NCBI GenBank assembly: GCA_010015675.1
Contig: ML977013.1
Span: 324,734 to 388,733 of the forward strand
DNA: 64,000 bases
Direction: 5' to 3'
Source of the DNA: Byssothecium circinans
Taxonomy: Eukaryota > Ascomycota > Dothideomycetes > Pleosporales > Massarinaceae
Position numbers and translations under genes: made by a program. The notes under the pieces are model-generated. The model worked only from the letters and a program-made list of their open reading frames with translations, was not told where the DNA came from and ran no database searches. Shown here piece by piece: positions 43,398-54,188 of this stretch (position 1 is the first letter of the stretch; each line of letters opens with the position of its first letter).

Positions 43398-44236
43398 ATG
43401 GTGGGGACGAAGAAGCCCAAGACTCAACGCGCTCCGTCCGCGATCGTACCGACTGATGGTGCTCCACGTGCAACTTCAGTTCGGTTACAGGGTAATTCTT
43501 CCAAACCCAAGAATACTCTCTTTTTGCTCCCCGATGGAGCCGGGTCGGCAACATCGTACGCATAGCTACTGTCATTTCCCCCGATACAGTCGTCTACGGC
43601 TTGAATTGTCCCTGGTTGAAAACACCCCAAGATCTGGGCTGCTCTCTCCCACAATACGTGACCAAATTTGTGACTGAGATTCGGCGTAGACAGCCTACGG
43701 GACCGACCATACTGTTTGGGTGGCTGGTCTGCCGGAGGCATTCTAGCTTACGAGGCGGCCCAACAGCTTGTTCAGGACGGCGAGGCAACTTCGAAGCTTT
43801 TCTTGTTTGACACGCCCGATCCGATCGGAATACAGAACCCCCGCAGCGCATGTCCGACTTCCTCGAGTCACTCGATATGTTCGGGCACCAGGGAAAACCA
43901 CCTATCTGGCTAACACCTCACTTCACCGCCTTCATCACCATGCTAGACCAGCATCGACCCTTGTCCTTCAAAGGCAAGACACCGAAGGCGCATATTATCT
44001 ATACGCATGATGGACTGTTCAAAAATCGCGACGATCCCCGACCTGAGATTCGCCCTGATGATCCTCGTGAGATGACATGGCTCCTCAATAATCGCACCGA
44101 TTTTAGTGGTGGTGGCTGGCTGACGTTGGTTGGGAGGGAGAACTTGCGTGTCGGCGTTATGGACAATTACACCATGTTGGGAGTTCCGGAGAATGCACAA
44201 AAGACGAGAGACTTGATAGCTGGGGCTCTAGCTTGA
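43398..44236 (+). pseudogene. Orphan polyketide-synthase thioesterase domain, three frameshifts
   Basis: Three frames together spell the C-terminal thioesterase/Claisen-cyclase domain of a fungal non-reducing [19 protein letters not shown], then [20 protein letters not shown] and [15 protein letters not shown], then [20 protein letters not shown] with the GxSxG nucleophile elbow, then [20 protein letters not shown] and DDPREMTWLLNNRTDFSGGG to a TGA at 44236. Shifts lie near 43565 (-1), 43718 (+1) and 43840 (-1, in a C run). The position that carries the catalytic His in active domains (as I recall, NHFTM) reads DNYTM here. No KS, AT, PT or ACP domains lie upstream, so it is a detached, inactivated fragment of a PKS or a former stand-alone enzyme. 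Confidence 0.7.
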
Positions 44237-44807
44237 TCGTCAGTTTCTTCCATCAAACCCGCCCAGGCTGTTATTCCAACGGCGCAATCCGCAGCCTAGA
44301 AACACCGAAGCCTCTGCGTCGCTTTATATCCGGCTGAACTTTCGGCATGGATGCGGGGTAGTTTTGCATGTCGTCCTCGCATGTGGGATAGAATGTATTG
44401 TTGTGCTGCTTTTGTGGTTTGTGTGTGACTGAGTAGGGACACTGTTGAGGGATAGAGAGCGAACTCACCCATGCGCTCAAGTGCGGTTCAAGGTTACATT
44501 TAATGTTACAATATTGGTTAACGTTATTCCAAAGCTTACATAAACCACGCCAGTCTTAATTAGTCTATTTTTTACGTTCCTACTCTACGGCCAACCTGCT
44601 ATCTACTGTTTATCGCTGCGAGACGCTATAGTTGTATGATCTCCACTAGATAACTCTTAAAGTCGATTAGGTGGATGCAGAGGAATTCATGACGTGGAAC
44701 TCGACTAGATGTCCTCCGGCTGGAGGGAACGCACGTGCCTTCGTGCTTCACGTTAGCGTGTTTGCGCGTTCACCAACTTTCATGAACTAAACCTCTCTCC
44801 CATCACC
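44237..44807. other. Spacer with an A/T-rich stretch before ORC5
   Basis: The stretch 44495-44660 is richer in A/T than its flanks and codes for nothing; it may be a transposon fragment. The ORC5 promoter must lie in the right part. Confidence 0.4.
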
Positions 44808-46346
44808 ATGGCCATGTTACCGGACGAGATCTTGCGAACACTCAATGCTGATTTTCCTTGTCGCGAAGTACAAACTCAGCAATTGGCAGCGCTCTACTCA
44901 GTACCCTATCCCCAGTCCAACCACGTTGGGCTTTCACTAACATTCTCAAGCAACACCTCCCCTCGCCGGCCCTCCTCGTTGCCCACGGCCTGACAGCCAC
45001 CGGGAAATCCTCCATCATAAGAGCGTATCTCAAGCTGTCTAAACTACCCCATGCAATTGTCAATTCGCGAGAATGTATAACAGGGCGCCATCTGCTAGAG
45101 CGCATCGTCGCAGGGTGTCTGGATGCGCTGGATCAACATGATGGAGGGAGGATTGATAGGAGGCCATATGCGCGGACGGAGAACTTGAGTAGTCTGGCGG
45201 TGCACCTGCAAAGGATGTTGGAGGGCAGAGGAAAGTTTGTGCTGGTGCTGGACGGGATTGATCGACAGCGAGAAGCGCCGCCTACATTGATGGCTGCGCT
45301 GGGGAGGTTCGGTGAAATGGTAGGTGCCTCTTCATCGCAGCGTATCTTTCTCGAACCGATGCGCTGACCACTACTAGATTCCCAGCCTATCCATCATCCT
45401 CATATCGACCCTTCGGCTCACACACGCCCTCCACACACCATCGACCCCAAACATCCACTTCACATCCTACTCTCGCGCCTCTCTTCTCGCCATCCTCAAC
45501 GCCAATCCATCCCAGATCTTTCTCACATTTCCGTCCGCCGAGCAGTATCCAGACTACACACCAGACCTCGCACTCGAAGACGACGCCTGGCTTTGGGGCC
45601 GATTCACCGCCGCCGTATACGACTCGGTATCCAAACACACCGTTCGCGATCTCGTGAGCTTCAGGAGCGCGGCTAGAAAGCTTTGGCGTCCGTTTGTGGA
45701 GCCTATCGTTGCAAGCACATTCGGCACGCGGGATTTCTCGAGATTGATGATCAACAGGAAGCATTTGTTCCAAAGCGAGGAGGCCATATTGGACCGAATT
45801 GTTGCGGATGAAAGTAAATTGTCGAACACGAATGCTGCTGGGAATGTGTTGTCGTCTACCCCTATAGCGAAGAGGAAACCTAGGACCCTGGCACACGACC
45901 TCCCGTACTTCACGATTCACATCCTCATCGCCGCATACCTCGCCTCCTACAACCCCTCGCGAACAGACATCACGTACTTTATGAAGCACACAGACAAGCG
46001 CAAGAACAAGCGGCGTGTCCATGCAGCATCTGCGTCTACCACGAAGTCCAAGCATCGCAAAATCTCACGCCATCTACTCACCCCATCACCATTCGGACTG
46101 GACAGACTGCTGGCAATTTTTCGGGCGCTGCTTGATGGCAGTGTGCAACAGTTGGCGGATTTATACACACAGATTGCTACCCTGACGAGTATGAGGTTGC
46201 TTGTCAGGGTGGGGGGCGCAGGGAGTACTGATGTGCTGGATCCAAGTTCAAGATGGAGGGTGAATTTTAGCTGGGAGTATGCAAGGAGTTTGGGACGGAG
46301 TGTTAACTTGGAGGTTGGGGAGTATCTTGTTGGCGGTGTGGATTAG
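44808..46346 (+). CDS. ORC5: Origin recognition complex subunit 5, with an apparent 1-nt deletion in exon 1
   Basis: The exons are 44808..45319 and 45378..46346, about 493 residues if one base is added. The N-terminus is LNADFPCREVQTQQLAALYS in one frame; from about 44900 the frame one base off continues STLSPVQPRWAFTNILKQHL and into the Walker A motif HGLTATGKSS. Exon 1 is 512 nt, exactly one short of phase. The Walker B-like LVLDGIDRQREAPP follows, then a 58-nt intron (GTAGGT...CTACTAG) and the C-terminal Orc5 region (DLPYFTIHILIAAYLASYNP, TDITYFMKHT, the FGLDRLLAIFRALL helix). Orc5 is an ATP-binding ORC subunit and essential, so a true frameshift is unlikely and an assembly error or an unusual splice is the better reading. 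Confidence 0.85.
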
Positions 46347-46455
46347 GTAGGATATAAGTCATATCTACTCCACCAAAAGAGTATCACCTCTGTACGATCC
46401 GCAATCATATCGTACATCATCCACTACCCCACCAGGCAACATTTCCTTATACATC

Positions 46456-48499
46456 TCACGAACTGCAGCTACATTGTAGCATACCCATGTACTTCGGTAC
46501 ATCGCCGCAGAACCTCTCTTCCTCGCTTTCATTCCAGCCCCAGCTCTCGTTGAACGGGTCGAGGTTGAGTTTCATGATCTGAGGCAGGAGGTCGCGCTCG
46601 CCTTTCTTTTCCACGCGCTCGATGATCTCGTCAAGGATCCAGGAGCGAGGGACAAACTGCAATGTGGTTAGGACCTGCAATAAAGAGGGAAACATGAATG
46701 AGACAACATACTTTTGGGTTAACAGCATGCATAGCCTTCTGCCTCTCATTATCCTTCCCCTCACCCCAATCTTCCTTAACCCTCTCGGCCCACTTCTCAA
46801 GCCACTTCGCAATCCGCTCCCGCGACTCCGCCTCCTGTCTCGGCGCTTCATTGGTGCGGAAGAAGCGTCCCGCTACATCTTTCCTACTCTCCTCCGTCTC
46901 CAGCTCGCCTACGGTGAAGGACGAAAGTCGTCGGAAAGCGTGGTGAAAGTCCAGTTCATACGCTTCCAAGAAGTCGAGCAGTTCAGAGAATAAAGTGTCG
47001 AAGTCAGAGTCTTTTTGGGTGGTAAGGCCGAGACGAGCGGTCATCAGTTTCTTGTATTCGGACAGGAAAACGGCTTTGTATTCCTCGCTTGCGCGTTCGA
47101 TAATGCCTTCTGCGCGCTTGACGAGTTCGTCTGCTTCCTCTTCTTGAACGCCTTTCTCTACAAACTCTTCGCTATCGACATTCGCGCCTGCGCCTATCAA
47201 TTCGCCCAACGCTTCTCCTAGTCGAACGAGATTCCACCATATTATCGTTGGTTGATTTCGATACGAATACCGCATCATGTGGTCGTCGTGGTTCGGCGTG
47301 TACATGGGATCGAAAGTGTCTAGGAAAGCGAAGGGTCCGAAATCGATAGAAAGGCCGAGAATGGAAGTATTGTCTGTGTTGAGTACGCCATTCATGAAAC
47401 CGTATGCCTGCCATTTTGCGACTGTGAGGGCATTCCGTCGGATTATGCTGCGGTAGAGACGCGTATAGCGGTTCTCTTGTTCGAGGCCTTCGCCTTCCGA
47501 AGTTTCGCGCGGAACACCGTTGCTGGCTGATGAGTGGGTTTCTTTCACGTCGCCGGGCGAGAGTTTGGAGGATAGGCTCTCCCACCCGCCGTAGACGTGT
47601 TCGGCTGTGTAGTCTGCCAGCTTGCGCACGAGTTTACGATCGCCTCGCATCCGGGGTAGGTCGAACGTACCCAACCTTATCCACGATTGTGCAAACCGCG
47701 CTACGATGGCACCGGGTTCTATCCGCTCTCTTCTCACTTTACTGTCTCTGCAATGGGTGAGGGACAGCGCCCGCGTTGTGGGTATATTGATCGCGTTCAA
47801 GTATTCTGAAACAACGAATTCGCGGATCGAAGACCGCAGTACGGCTTTCCCGTCTGCAAAGCGCGAGTATGGTGTGCGTCCCGCGCCTTTGAGTTGGATC
47901 TCGTATCGTGTACCTGCCGATGGGTTTGTAGTCTCGAACAGCGATATCGCGCGGCCGTCACCGAGTTGGCCGGCCCATTGCCCGAATTGATAGCCTCCAT
48001 AGCACTGTGCCCAAGGATATATCCCACCTCCCTCATCGCCCGCATTCTCCTTCTCATCCCAAGTCAAGATCTTATTCCCTGCAAAAACCTCCCTGAACTC
48101 ATCCGTCTGCGCCTCAGACTCCGAGAGTCCGATGTCGGCAAGTGCGCGCGGGCTGACGCAGAGGAGCTCGGGGTCTGAAGTTGGTTCGGGACGTACGTAG
48201 GTGTAGAGCGATTCTTTGACCATACGGGGACCGAGGGTTTCGCGGGGGGCGGAGTGGGAGGACGAGGGGTTCGGAAAGGCGGGGTCGGCGGGGAGGTTGG
48301 TGGTGAAGACGTTCGACTTCGGGAGACTTTGGAGGGTGTGAGAGGCGGATGGGTTTGAGGAAGTGGTCCCGTTGGAAGCGGTGGTGTCGTCAAGGTGCGC
48401 CATAACTTGGGATAGGCGCACCGAAGTCTTGGGGGATCGCGTAGTGGCTGGATGTATGGAGGTTGGCTTGAATCGTAAGAGCGAAGCGCGCAAATACAT
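46456..48499 (-). CDS. FMP40: SelO/YdiU-family protein AMPylase, mitochondrial
   Basis: The model is complement(join(46456..46656,46712..48499)), 662 residues. The 55-nt intron was chosen because it has a CCTAAC branch site and yields NPKFVPRSWILDEI; an earlier AG would leave only 37 nt. An Arg/Ser-rich presequence (MYLRASLLRFKPTSIHPATT) suggests mitochondrial import. Pseudokinase landmarks include CYGGYQFGQWAGQLGDGRAI, QLKGAGRTPYSRFADGKAVL, REFVVSEYLNAINIPTTRAL, GFMNGVLNTDNTSILGLSID and DFGPFAFLDTFDP. SelO proteins transfer AMP to Ser/Thr/Tyr in mitochondria and guard against oxidative stress. The C-terminus is CSCSS, with Cys (TGC) at the place where animal homologues carry selenocysteine. 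The gene is intact. Confidence 0.93.
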
Positions 48500-49065
48500 G
48501 AAAAGGTGATAAGGGAGTTTGGGTTTTGTGGCCCGAGGGAGAGGTATGTTCGTAGGCTACGTGTGTCCGTCACCTACCTAGAGATTTTGTCGCGTCGTAC
48601 ATCTATCTCAGAATGACGCTGTGGAAGTGGCGTCATTGCCTCGGTAGAACCAACGCGCTAGTTGACGGTACTACTCGCCTCCTTCCTGTATGCATGTGGC
48701 ACCACCTGCATACATACACACATATATACATACACATCACAACACATGAAGTAATCCTATCTCATCTACATCACCTCATGCTTCTGCAGTGCAAGCATGT
48801 ATATCGTTAAAGGCATCCGATACTCTCCTCTCACCGATCCTGACCAGTTCCGCCAACGGTCCCATCAATTGACATTTGAATCTTCTTACTAGCGTATGTA
48901 AATGCCGAAACTACTTTACTAATCCGCATCGATGAATTGTGACGGGACAGACAGGGATACTATTACTTGCGGAGCGTACCACTGGGGCACAAGCCGTTTA
49001 TCCGGCACGTGATCTACTTCCTCTACGTGCGTAAGACTAATCCTTAACCTTTAAGACATAGTTGT
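48500..49065. other. Spacer upstream of SelO gene
   Basis: It contains the FMP40 promoter side, a run of ACATACA/ATATACA dinucleotide-like sequence near 48710-48745 and no supported gene. Confidence 0.4.
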
Positions 49066-49260
49066 AAAATTCTTGTTATCGAATTTCCTGATGAGCGATG
49101 TCTAATCTTAGCTAGTAATCCTGTTTGTCCCGTTGGAGTTGACAAGACGCAGTAAGACGGAATTTTAAAATTCTTGCTATCTAATTTGCTGATCAGTGAT
49201 GTCTAATCCTAGCGAGTAACCCACCCTGCTTGTCCCGTTGGAGTTAATAAGACGCAGTAC
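49066..49260. repeat. Tandem duplication of a ~93-bp unit
   Basis: Copy 1 (49066-49158) and copy 2 (49167-49260) align along their length: AAAATTCTTG, GATGTCTAATC, TGTCCCGTTGGAGTT and AAGACGCAGTA occur in both in order. Differences are mostly C/T and G/A changes. It codes for nothing evident. Confidence 0.7.
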
Positions 49261-49496
49261 TTGGGGTGAATCGCCTGAACCATGCAATTTACGGTACACC
49301 TTCTTGAACAGACTGATCATGACGTGGCAATCCGACCGGTATTCTAGACGTTTCGGCATCATTTCAAAGCATGCAAACATGAAGTGAAGTAGGGCATTGC
49401 CTTACTAGACCTGAAGGTATCCCCCCAACCTTCAACAAAAAAGATTTTTGCAAAAAGGTTTTCAAGAAAGAATCCTACATCACCACAACTAACAAG

Positions 49497-50803
49497 ATGG
49501 CACCCCGTAGATACGAATCAGCGCGCAAAGATGCGTCCCCTCTCGCACAACCTCTTCCTTTCGAATTTTCAAAGAAACCGCCCAGAACCGCTTCCTCAAA
49601 GGTGCAATGACCGAGCGTCTGTCGTCTTGGGATCCCAAGAATCTCGAAGCCCGCGGCGTTCCTTCTAAGAACCTTATCAACGTATACCGACGATGGGGAG
49701 AAGCGAATACGACAATCTCGAAGCTGCTGGGAACCCTATCATCCCCCGTGGCTCCGCCTACGAAGGTGAACGGTTAGAACTTCAAAGAGCTAGCATCGCA
49801 AGCCAGAAAGCATGGGTCCTTGATCGTCGGACAGGTGAGCCATCCTGGGCGCCAGGTATCTGATAAGATCCAGGCGCACCCAATCTCGGCATCGGATGTG
49901 CACCTTGAAGGCAGTTTTTTGGGCCTGACATTCGCCAAACCGCGTGCGGCCACCCAAGAGGACATTAAGGACATCATCGAGGGTTTTGCGCACGCAGCAG
50001 AGTACTTGGACAAGGCCGGCTACGATGGCATACAGCTACACGGTGCACATGGCTATCTTCTCGCACAATTCTTGTCCCCCACAACCAACCGTAGGACCGA
50101 CAAGTACGGTGGCTCACTTGAGAATCGTGCCCGCCTTATCCTCGAAGTCGCCCAGGAAGTACGACGTCGTACCTCGAAAAACTTCATCCTCGGCATTAAG
50201 CTCAACTCCGTGGAGTTCCAAGAGAAGGGCTTCGATACCAATGACGCTGCTGCGCTCTGCAAGCTGCTGGAAGACAATACCTTCGACTTTGTCGAGCTTT
50301 CGGGTGGCACATATGAAAAGCTTGCTTTTGAGCATCAGCGCGAATCGACCAAGAAGCGTGAAGCCTTCATCGAGTTTGCCGAGAAGATTACCCCCGCGCT
50401 GTCGAAAACAAAGGCGTACGTCACCGGAGGCTTCAGGTATGCTGCAGCCATGGTAGACGCATTGAGCACCGTCGACGGTGTCGGGCTTGCGCGACCGATA
50501 TGTCTGGAGCATGAGTTGCCAATGCAGATCATCAAGAGAGAGGTACATGCTGCCATCAACCAGCTTACAGGCAACAATGATTTCGGTGTCACGAATGTGA
50601 CGGCTGGTACGCAGATTAGACAGTTGGGTAAGGACCATCAACCGATTGATCTTAGTGTGAAGGAGAACTTTGAGGCGTTCCAGAAGGATATGCAGAAATG
50701 GATGAAGGCATTGGGAGAAGATAAAGAAGGGAAGAAGTATGGTTATGTGGATATTGAAAGCGTGCAGGCTGTACCTTACGGTCGCGCTGCTCCGGCCCTG
50801 TAA
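49497..50803 (+). pseudogene. Old Yellow Enzyme-family oxidoreductase, 5' part damaged
   Basis: The 3' two thirds (from about 49800) is one intact frame with the OYE barrel: LIVGQVSHPGRQVSDKIQAH, GYDGIQLHGAHGYLLAQFLS (the HxxH flavin/substrate pair), TNRRTDKYGGSLENRARLIL and TVDGVGLARPICLEHELP. The 5' third is split over frames: PLAQPLPFEFSK, then NRFLKGAMTERLSSWDPKNL and NLINVYRRWGEA, then EYDNLEAAGNPIIPRGSAYE, then KELASQARKHGS. There is a shift near 49585, a loss of about 12 residues between WGEA and EYDN (the segment expected to hold the flavin-phosphate side strand), and a shift near 49785. Such NADH:flavin oxidoreductases reduce activated alkenes with FMN. Translation from an internal start would lack the first strands. 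Confidence 0.7.
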
Positions 50804-51107
50804 GCCTTCATTCACTATATAACTTAGATACGAGTAATCACGGACGTAGGGTCGCTGGCAATCCCAGCGCTGTTCCTCCTTCCTGGCTTCAGCTGTCGCT
50901 GCTTGTGAAGTGCCCACGCTAGGACAGCGACGTTGGCTATATGTCTGCATAATTGATTAGGATCGAGCCACGCCACCTTTGTGGAACAACATGCAAGAAG
51001 AAAAGAGCCGCGGCGATGCGCACGATGGCCTTTCCGAGACACATGTCCCCACCAACGATATGGTCCTTGGGCCCAAGTGGGTGGAAGCTATTCTGATAGC
51101 GAGTACC
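50804..51107. other. Spacer with a 43-codon plus-strand frame
   Basis: An ATG frame at 50991-51122 (MQEEKSRGDAHDGLSETHVP, then LGPKWVEAILIAS) is too short and unrecognised to call. Nothing else is seen. Confidence 0.3.
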
Positions 51108-51455
51108 CTACCGACCTGCTGACATCACGAAAGCCACTGTGAGTCGAAGGACGACCGCGGGCTTCTTGCCGAAAAGGATTCCGATGCTCAGGAGTGAAAT
51201 GAGAATCCCGACAACTGGCATCAAACAGTATTCAAGGACATGAGAGGAACTCCAATCGACCGTACCCCAGAGGTTGTAGAGGTAAGGCTTCATGGGGGCA
51301 TTGTGGAGTTGGACCATATAGGTAACGGCGAGCGCGAGGGTGATGATGGTCAAGAGGAGGATGGTGGATTCGTAGGCGAGGCGCTTGAGGTCGATAGCAC
51401 GACTTGAAGTCCTACGGAGTAGGAAGAAAGTAATTTTTTTTGGATCATGTATCAA
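51108..51455 (-). CDS. Small putative membrane protein
   Basis: A frame of 115 residues from an ATG at 51455 to 51108. It begins with a basic segment (MIHDPKKITFFLLRRTSS) and holds three hydrophobic helices (about 30-47 STILLLTIITLALAVTYM; 75-95 CLMPVVGILISLLSIGILF; 98-113 AVVLRLTVAFVMSA) with an LHNAPMKPYLYNLWGTVDW loop between the first two. This pattern is protein-like, and the family is not recognised. The gene may be longer: no promoter or splice partner could be established. It lies 400 bp from the transposon. Confidence 0.4.
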   Translation of the reverse strand: MIHDPKKITFFLLRRTSSRAIDLKRLAYESTILLLTIITLALAVTYMVQLHNAPMKPYLYNLWGTVDWSSSHVLEYCLMPVVGILISLLSIGILFGKKPAVVLRLTVAFVMSAGR

Positions 51456-51853
51456 ACGGATATTGTTGCCGTGAGGTGCTCATTGTGCGTAGGAAGGTGC
51501 AAGCGTATGATAGGAGTGAGAAATAGCAGAATTTATGCACAGATTGATAGAGACCGTGTAAATTTTATTGGAAGACTCGACATGGCCTTTGTGTGAAGCA
51601 TCGTTCGTCATTTATTCCGCACAAGAATATTTGTTTGTTTGTCCTAGTTGTATAGCTACGTGCACTTGATGTTGAGGGTTGAATGAAGGACGTGCGAAAG
51701 CGCACCCATATCGCCAGAGTGGTGAGTTTTTAGGGAATCAAAAAATTTAGCACTATAGATATTTTGTGTCCTGGAGCGAGCTTCATACATATGGGAGGTT
51801 GTTACCTCTAGCGTCTCTGCGAGTAGGGTAAGTCCATTCGCGTCATTAGCTTA
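51456..51853. other. Spacer up to the transposon insertion
   Basis: No reading frame is supported. The TA at 51852-51853 is the left copy of the target duplication of the Fot1/pogo element. Confidence 0.5.
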
Positions 51854-53935
51854 CCGAGGTTGACGGCGCGACGCACGCTCCGAACACCAAAACAGCAATA
51901 GGAAATGAGGCTGCAGAGCCTCACACAATAGCTATTATCACGAGATATTCTAGTGGAGAGTTATAGAGGGCCCAAATAGTATATTGCGCTATAGAAATCG
52001 CTTTGGAGTATTGATCGCGCGGCCGCGTCGTGATAGAATAGGTGTCGCGCCTGCTGCAGCACCTGAAGCCTCCCTACTATCCTCATGCTCTACAACAGCT
52101 GTTTTTCGTGGAGTAGCTGTTATAGTAGCCTTGACGCCCTTCTTCCTTCCCTTTTAAGATGATTTAAGAGTTTGTTAGAGTCGTTTTGCAGTCCTGCGAG
52201 CAGCCTTCTAAGCAGCCTGATCAGCAGCCTGAGCAGCCCTCTCCTTCTCCCTCAATAGCCTAGCCTCTGCCCTTGCCTCGCGCCTAGTTTAAATTACCTT
52301 CGCCTTAGCCTGCCTTACTTCCTTACAAAGCTAATTCATTTAAAGCTTCTATTATTATAGCTACTTCTCTTTAAGCTCCTTTTATTACTACTTATCACGT
52401 GCTTCCTTTACCTTTTTAGGAGACTAGAATACAGCTCTACTATAATACTTCTTAGGCGCTTTTAGTGGGAGGGCCTTACCTCACTTCCTACGCGTTCTCT
52501 TATTAATTAAGGTGGCCCTTAGTATCTCTATCTTATGCTTTTAAACAGCATTTTAAACTAAGCTTATATAGAGGGCTTAGCTAAGCCATTTTATATATCT
52601 ATTATCTTAATTCTCTACTACCTAGCGTAGTAGGCCTTCTATCTTCCTTTAGTCTAAAGCGCTTAACGCTAAGGAGTTACTATTACTTAAGGATTCTACT
52701 ATAAGATTAAACCTTTATAGAATTACCTATAGGTTAAAGGGTAATAGGCCTGTCACCTTAAAGGCTTTTAGAATTATTAATTCCTTAAATACAGCCTCCT
52801 ACGCTGCGTAGAATAGTGGGAAGAAGTCCCTCTTACTTATTAAAGTAAGGCCTTAGCTTTACTCTATAAACGCTAAGACCTTATTTAAATAGGCTATTAA
52901 TAGAGGCTTAAATAATATAACGTCTAGGGGCTAAAGCATATAAGTAGAATAAGGGGGATAGATTACTAAAAGGATCCTATTTCTATTACAGAATTTAATA
53001 AAATCTATTATAATATAAGATCTATAGCTATCTAGAATTAATAGCCTATAAAAGTAACTAGCCTTCATCTTTATATAGTAATTAAACACCTATTTTAGCT
53101 AAGCTAATCTAATATTATTATTTATCCATCCTAAGGGAGATAATATAAATAGAGCGCGATAAATCTCTAGGTTAAACGCCTATAGCTAGGTATCCTATAT
53201 TAAGCTAGAGACTAACTAATATATTAGCCCTAGCTCTAGGTACAATCTATTAGTGTAGATATACGCTAGTAACGTTATCTACTCTTAATTACTATCCTAG
53301 ATTAAGGACCTATAACCGCCTACCTTATATAAAGCCTTGCTAAAGATCCTCTTTAAATAGCCTATAATTCTAATCATAAAGCCTTTCTTATCCATATTAT
53401 AGCTATTACATGGCTAGATATTGTATTGCTAAATCTTATTAGCTAGAAAGCTAAAGTAGAGGCTATATTTTAATTCTAAATTAGCTTTATAGTAGCTATT
53501 ATCTATCCCTGTTATCTATTTAAAGGCAAGCTGCTTAGCATAATGCTATATAAAGTAATTAGTCTAGTATACTCTAAGCTCTTTCTTTATAATTTATAAG
53601 CTAAAGTTTCATATTATTTCTTTTATAGGTGGAAGGCCTTAATTAGTTAAGCATCCTATATATTACACAAGCTCCTATTCTTATTGTAGGGTAAGGGATT
53701 AGTTATTCTCTACCTAGATAGTACGCGAGGTTAAAACGCCCTAATGTCTCCGCATAAGCGTTGTACAATGAATACTAAAGCTTTTTATAATATTTGTGTA
53801 ATTGATTAATTCTCTAGGTTCCAGTGATTTAATAGCTGCAAGCGTAGCCTCGATTAAGCTCATATTGGTGGAGTTATATCGCGTTGAAATTGGGGTGCTG
53901 ATTTTGCGGATCGTGCGTCGCGCCGTCAACCTCGG
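51854..53935 (-). mobile_element. Fot1/pogo-type DNA transposon (Tc1/mariner superfamily), RIP-degraded
   Basis: The ends are perfect 24-bp inverted repeats starting CCGAGGTTGACGGCGCGACG (left 51854, right 53935 on the other strand), with similarity continuing past one mismatch. A TA dinucleotide flanks both ends (51852-51853 and 53936-53937), the target duplication of this superfamily. Size is 2082 bp, normal for Fot1. The interior is strongly AT-rich and carries a transposase relic on the minus strand. The ends are still GC-rich and identical, so the insertion is not ancient or the ends escaped mutation. Confidence 0.9.
52008..53863 (-). pseudogene. Fot1/pogo transposase relic (HTH, DDE_1, basic C-terminus)
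   Basis: The ATG at 53863 begins MSLIEATLAAIKSLEPRELI and TTLMRRH, the N-terminal helix-turn-helix region. Farther on, NMDKKGFMIRIIGYLKRIFS matches the NMDE(K)GF..G block of DDE_1 transposases, with GGYRSLI and a mutated WIT block. The C-terminus (KGRKKGVKATITATPRKTAV; REKERAAQAADQAA; RRGRAINT) is the charged tail usual in the family. More than twenty stops interrupt it, nearly all TAG or TAA in the places of CAG, CAA or TGG, as RIP would produce. It cannot encode a functional transposase. Confidence 0.8.
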
Positions 53936-54188
53936 TATCGATAAGCAGAAGCACTTGACTCGCGTCACTTCTGCTCGCCACTCTTCTTTTCACACACCTT
54001 AACTTCACCCGCAACTGATCATCATTCGTCCAAGCACAACATACACCTCATTCACCATATGCCCTACAGTCAAAACCTTGGCCTGACTTTCTAGAGTACT
54101 TCAAACGATTCTCCCTCGCACGTGCCTCGTTCCAACCAATCGGTGATGTTTGGCCAGACATTGTCAACACCTAAGGACGAGCGCAGCC

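Noticed and set aside
46675..46711. 37-nt intron in the SelO gene
   Set aside because: It is short for this genome; using the next AG gives 55 nt, a perfect CTAAC branch site and the conserved NPKFV junction.
50991..51122. 43-codon plus-strand ORF near the membrane-protein gene
   Set aside because: Too short, unrecognised, and overlapping the 3' end of the opposite-strand frame.
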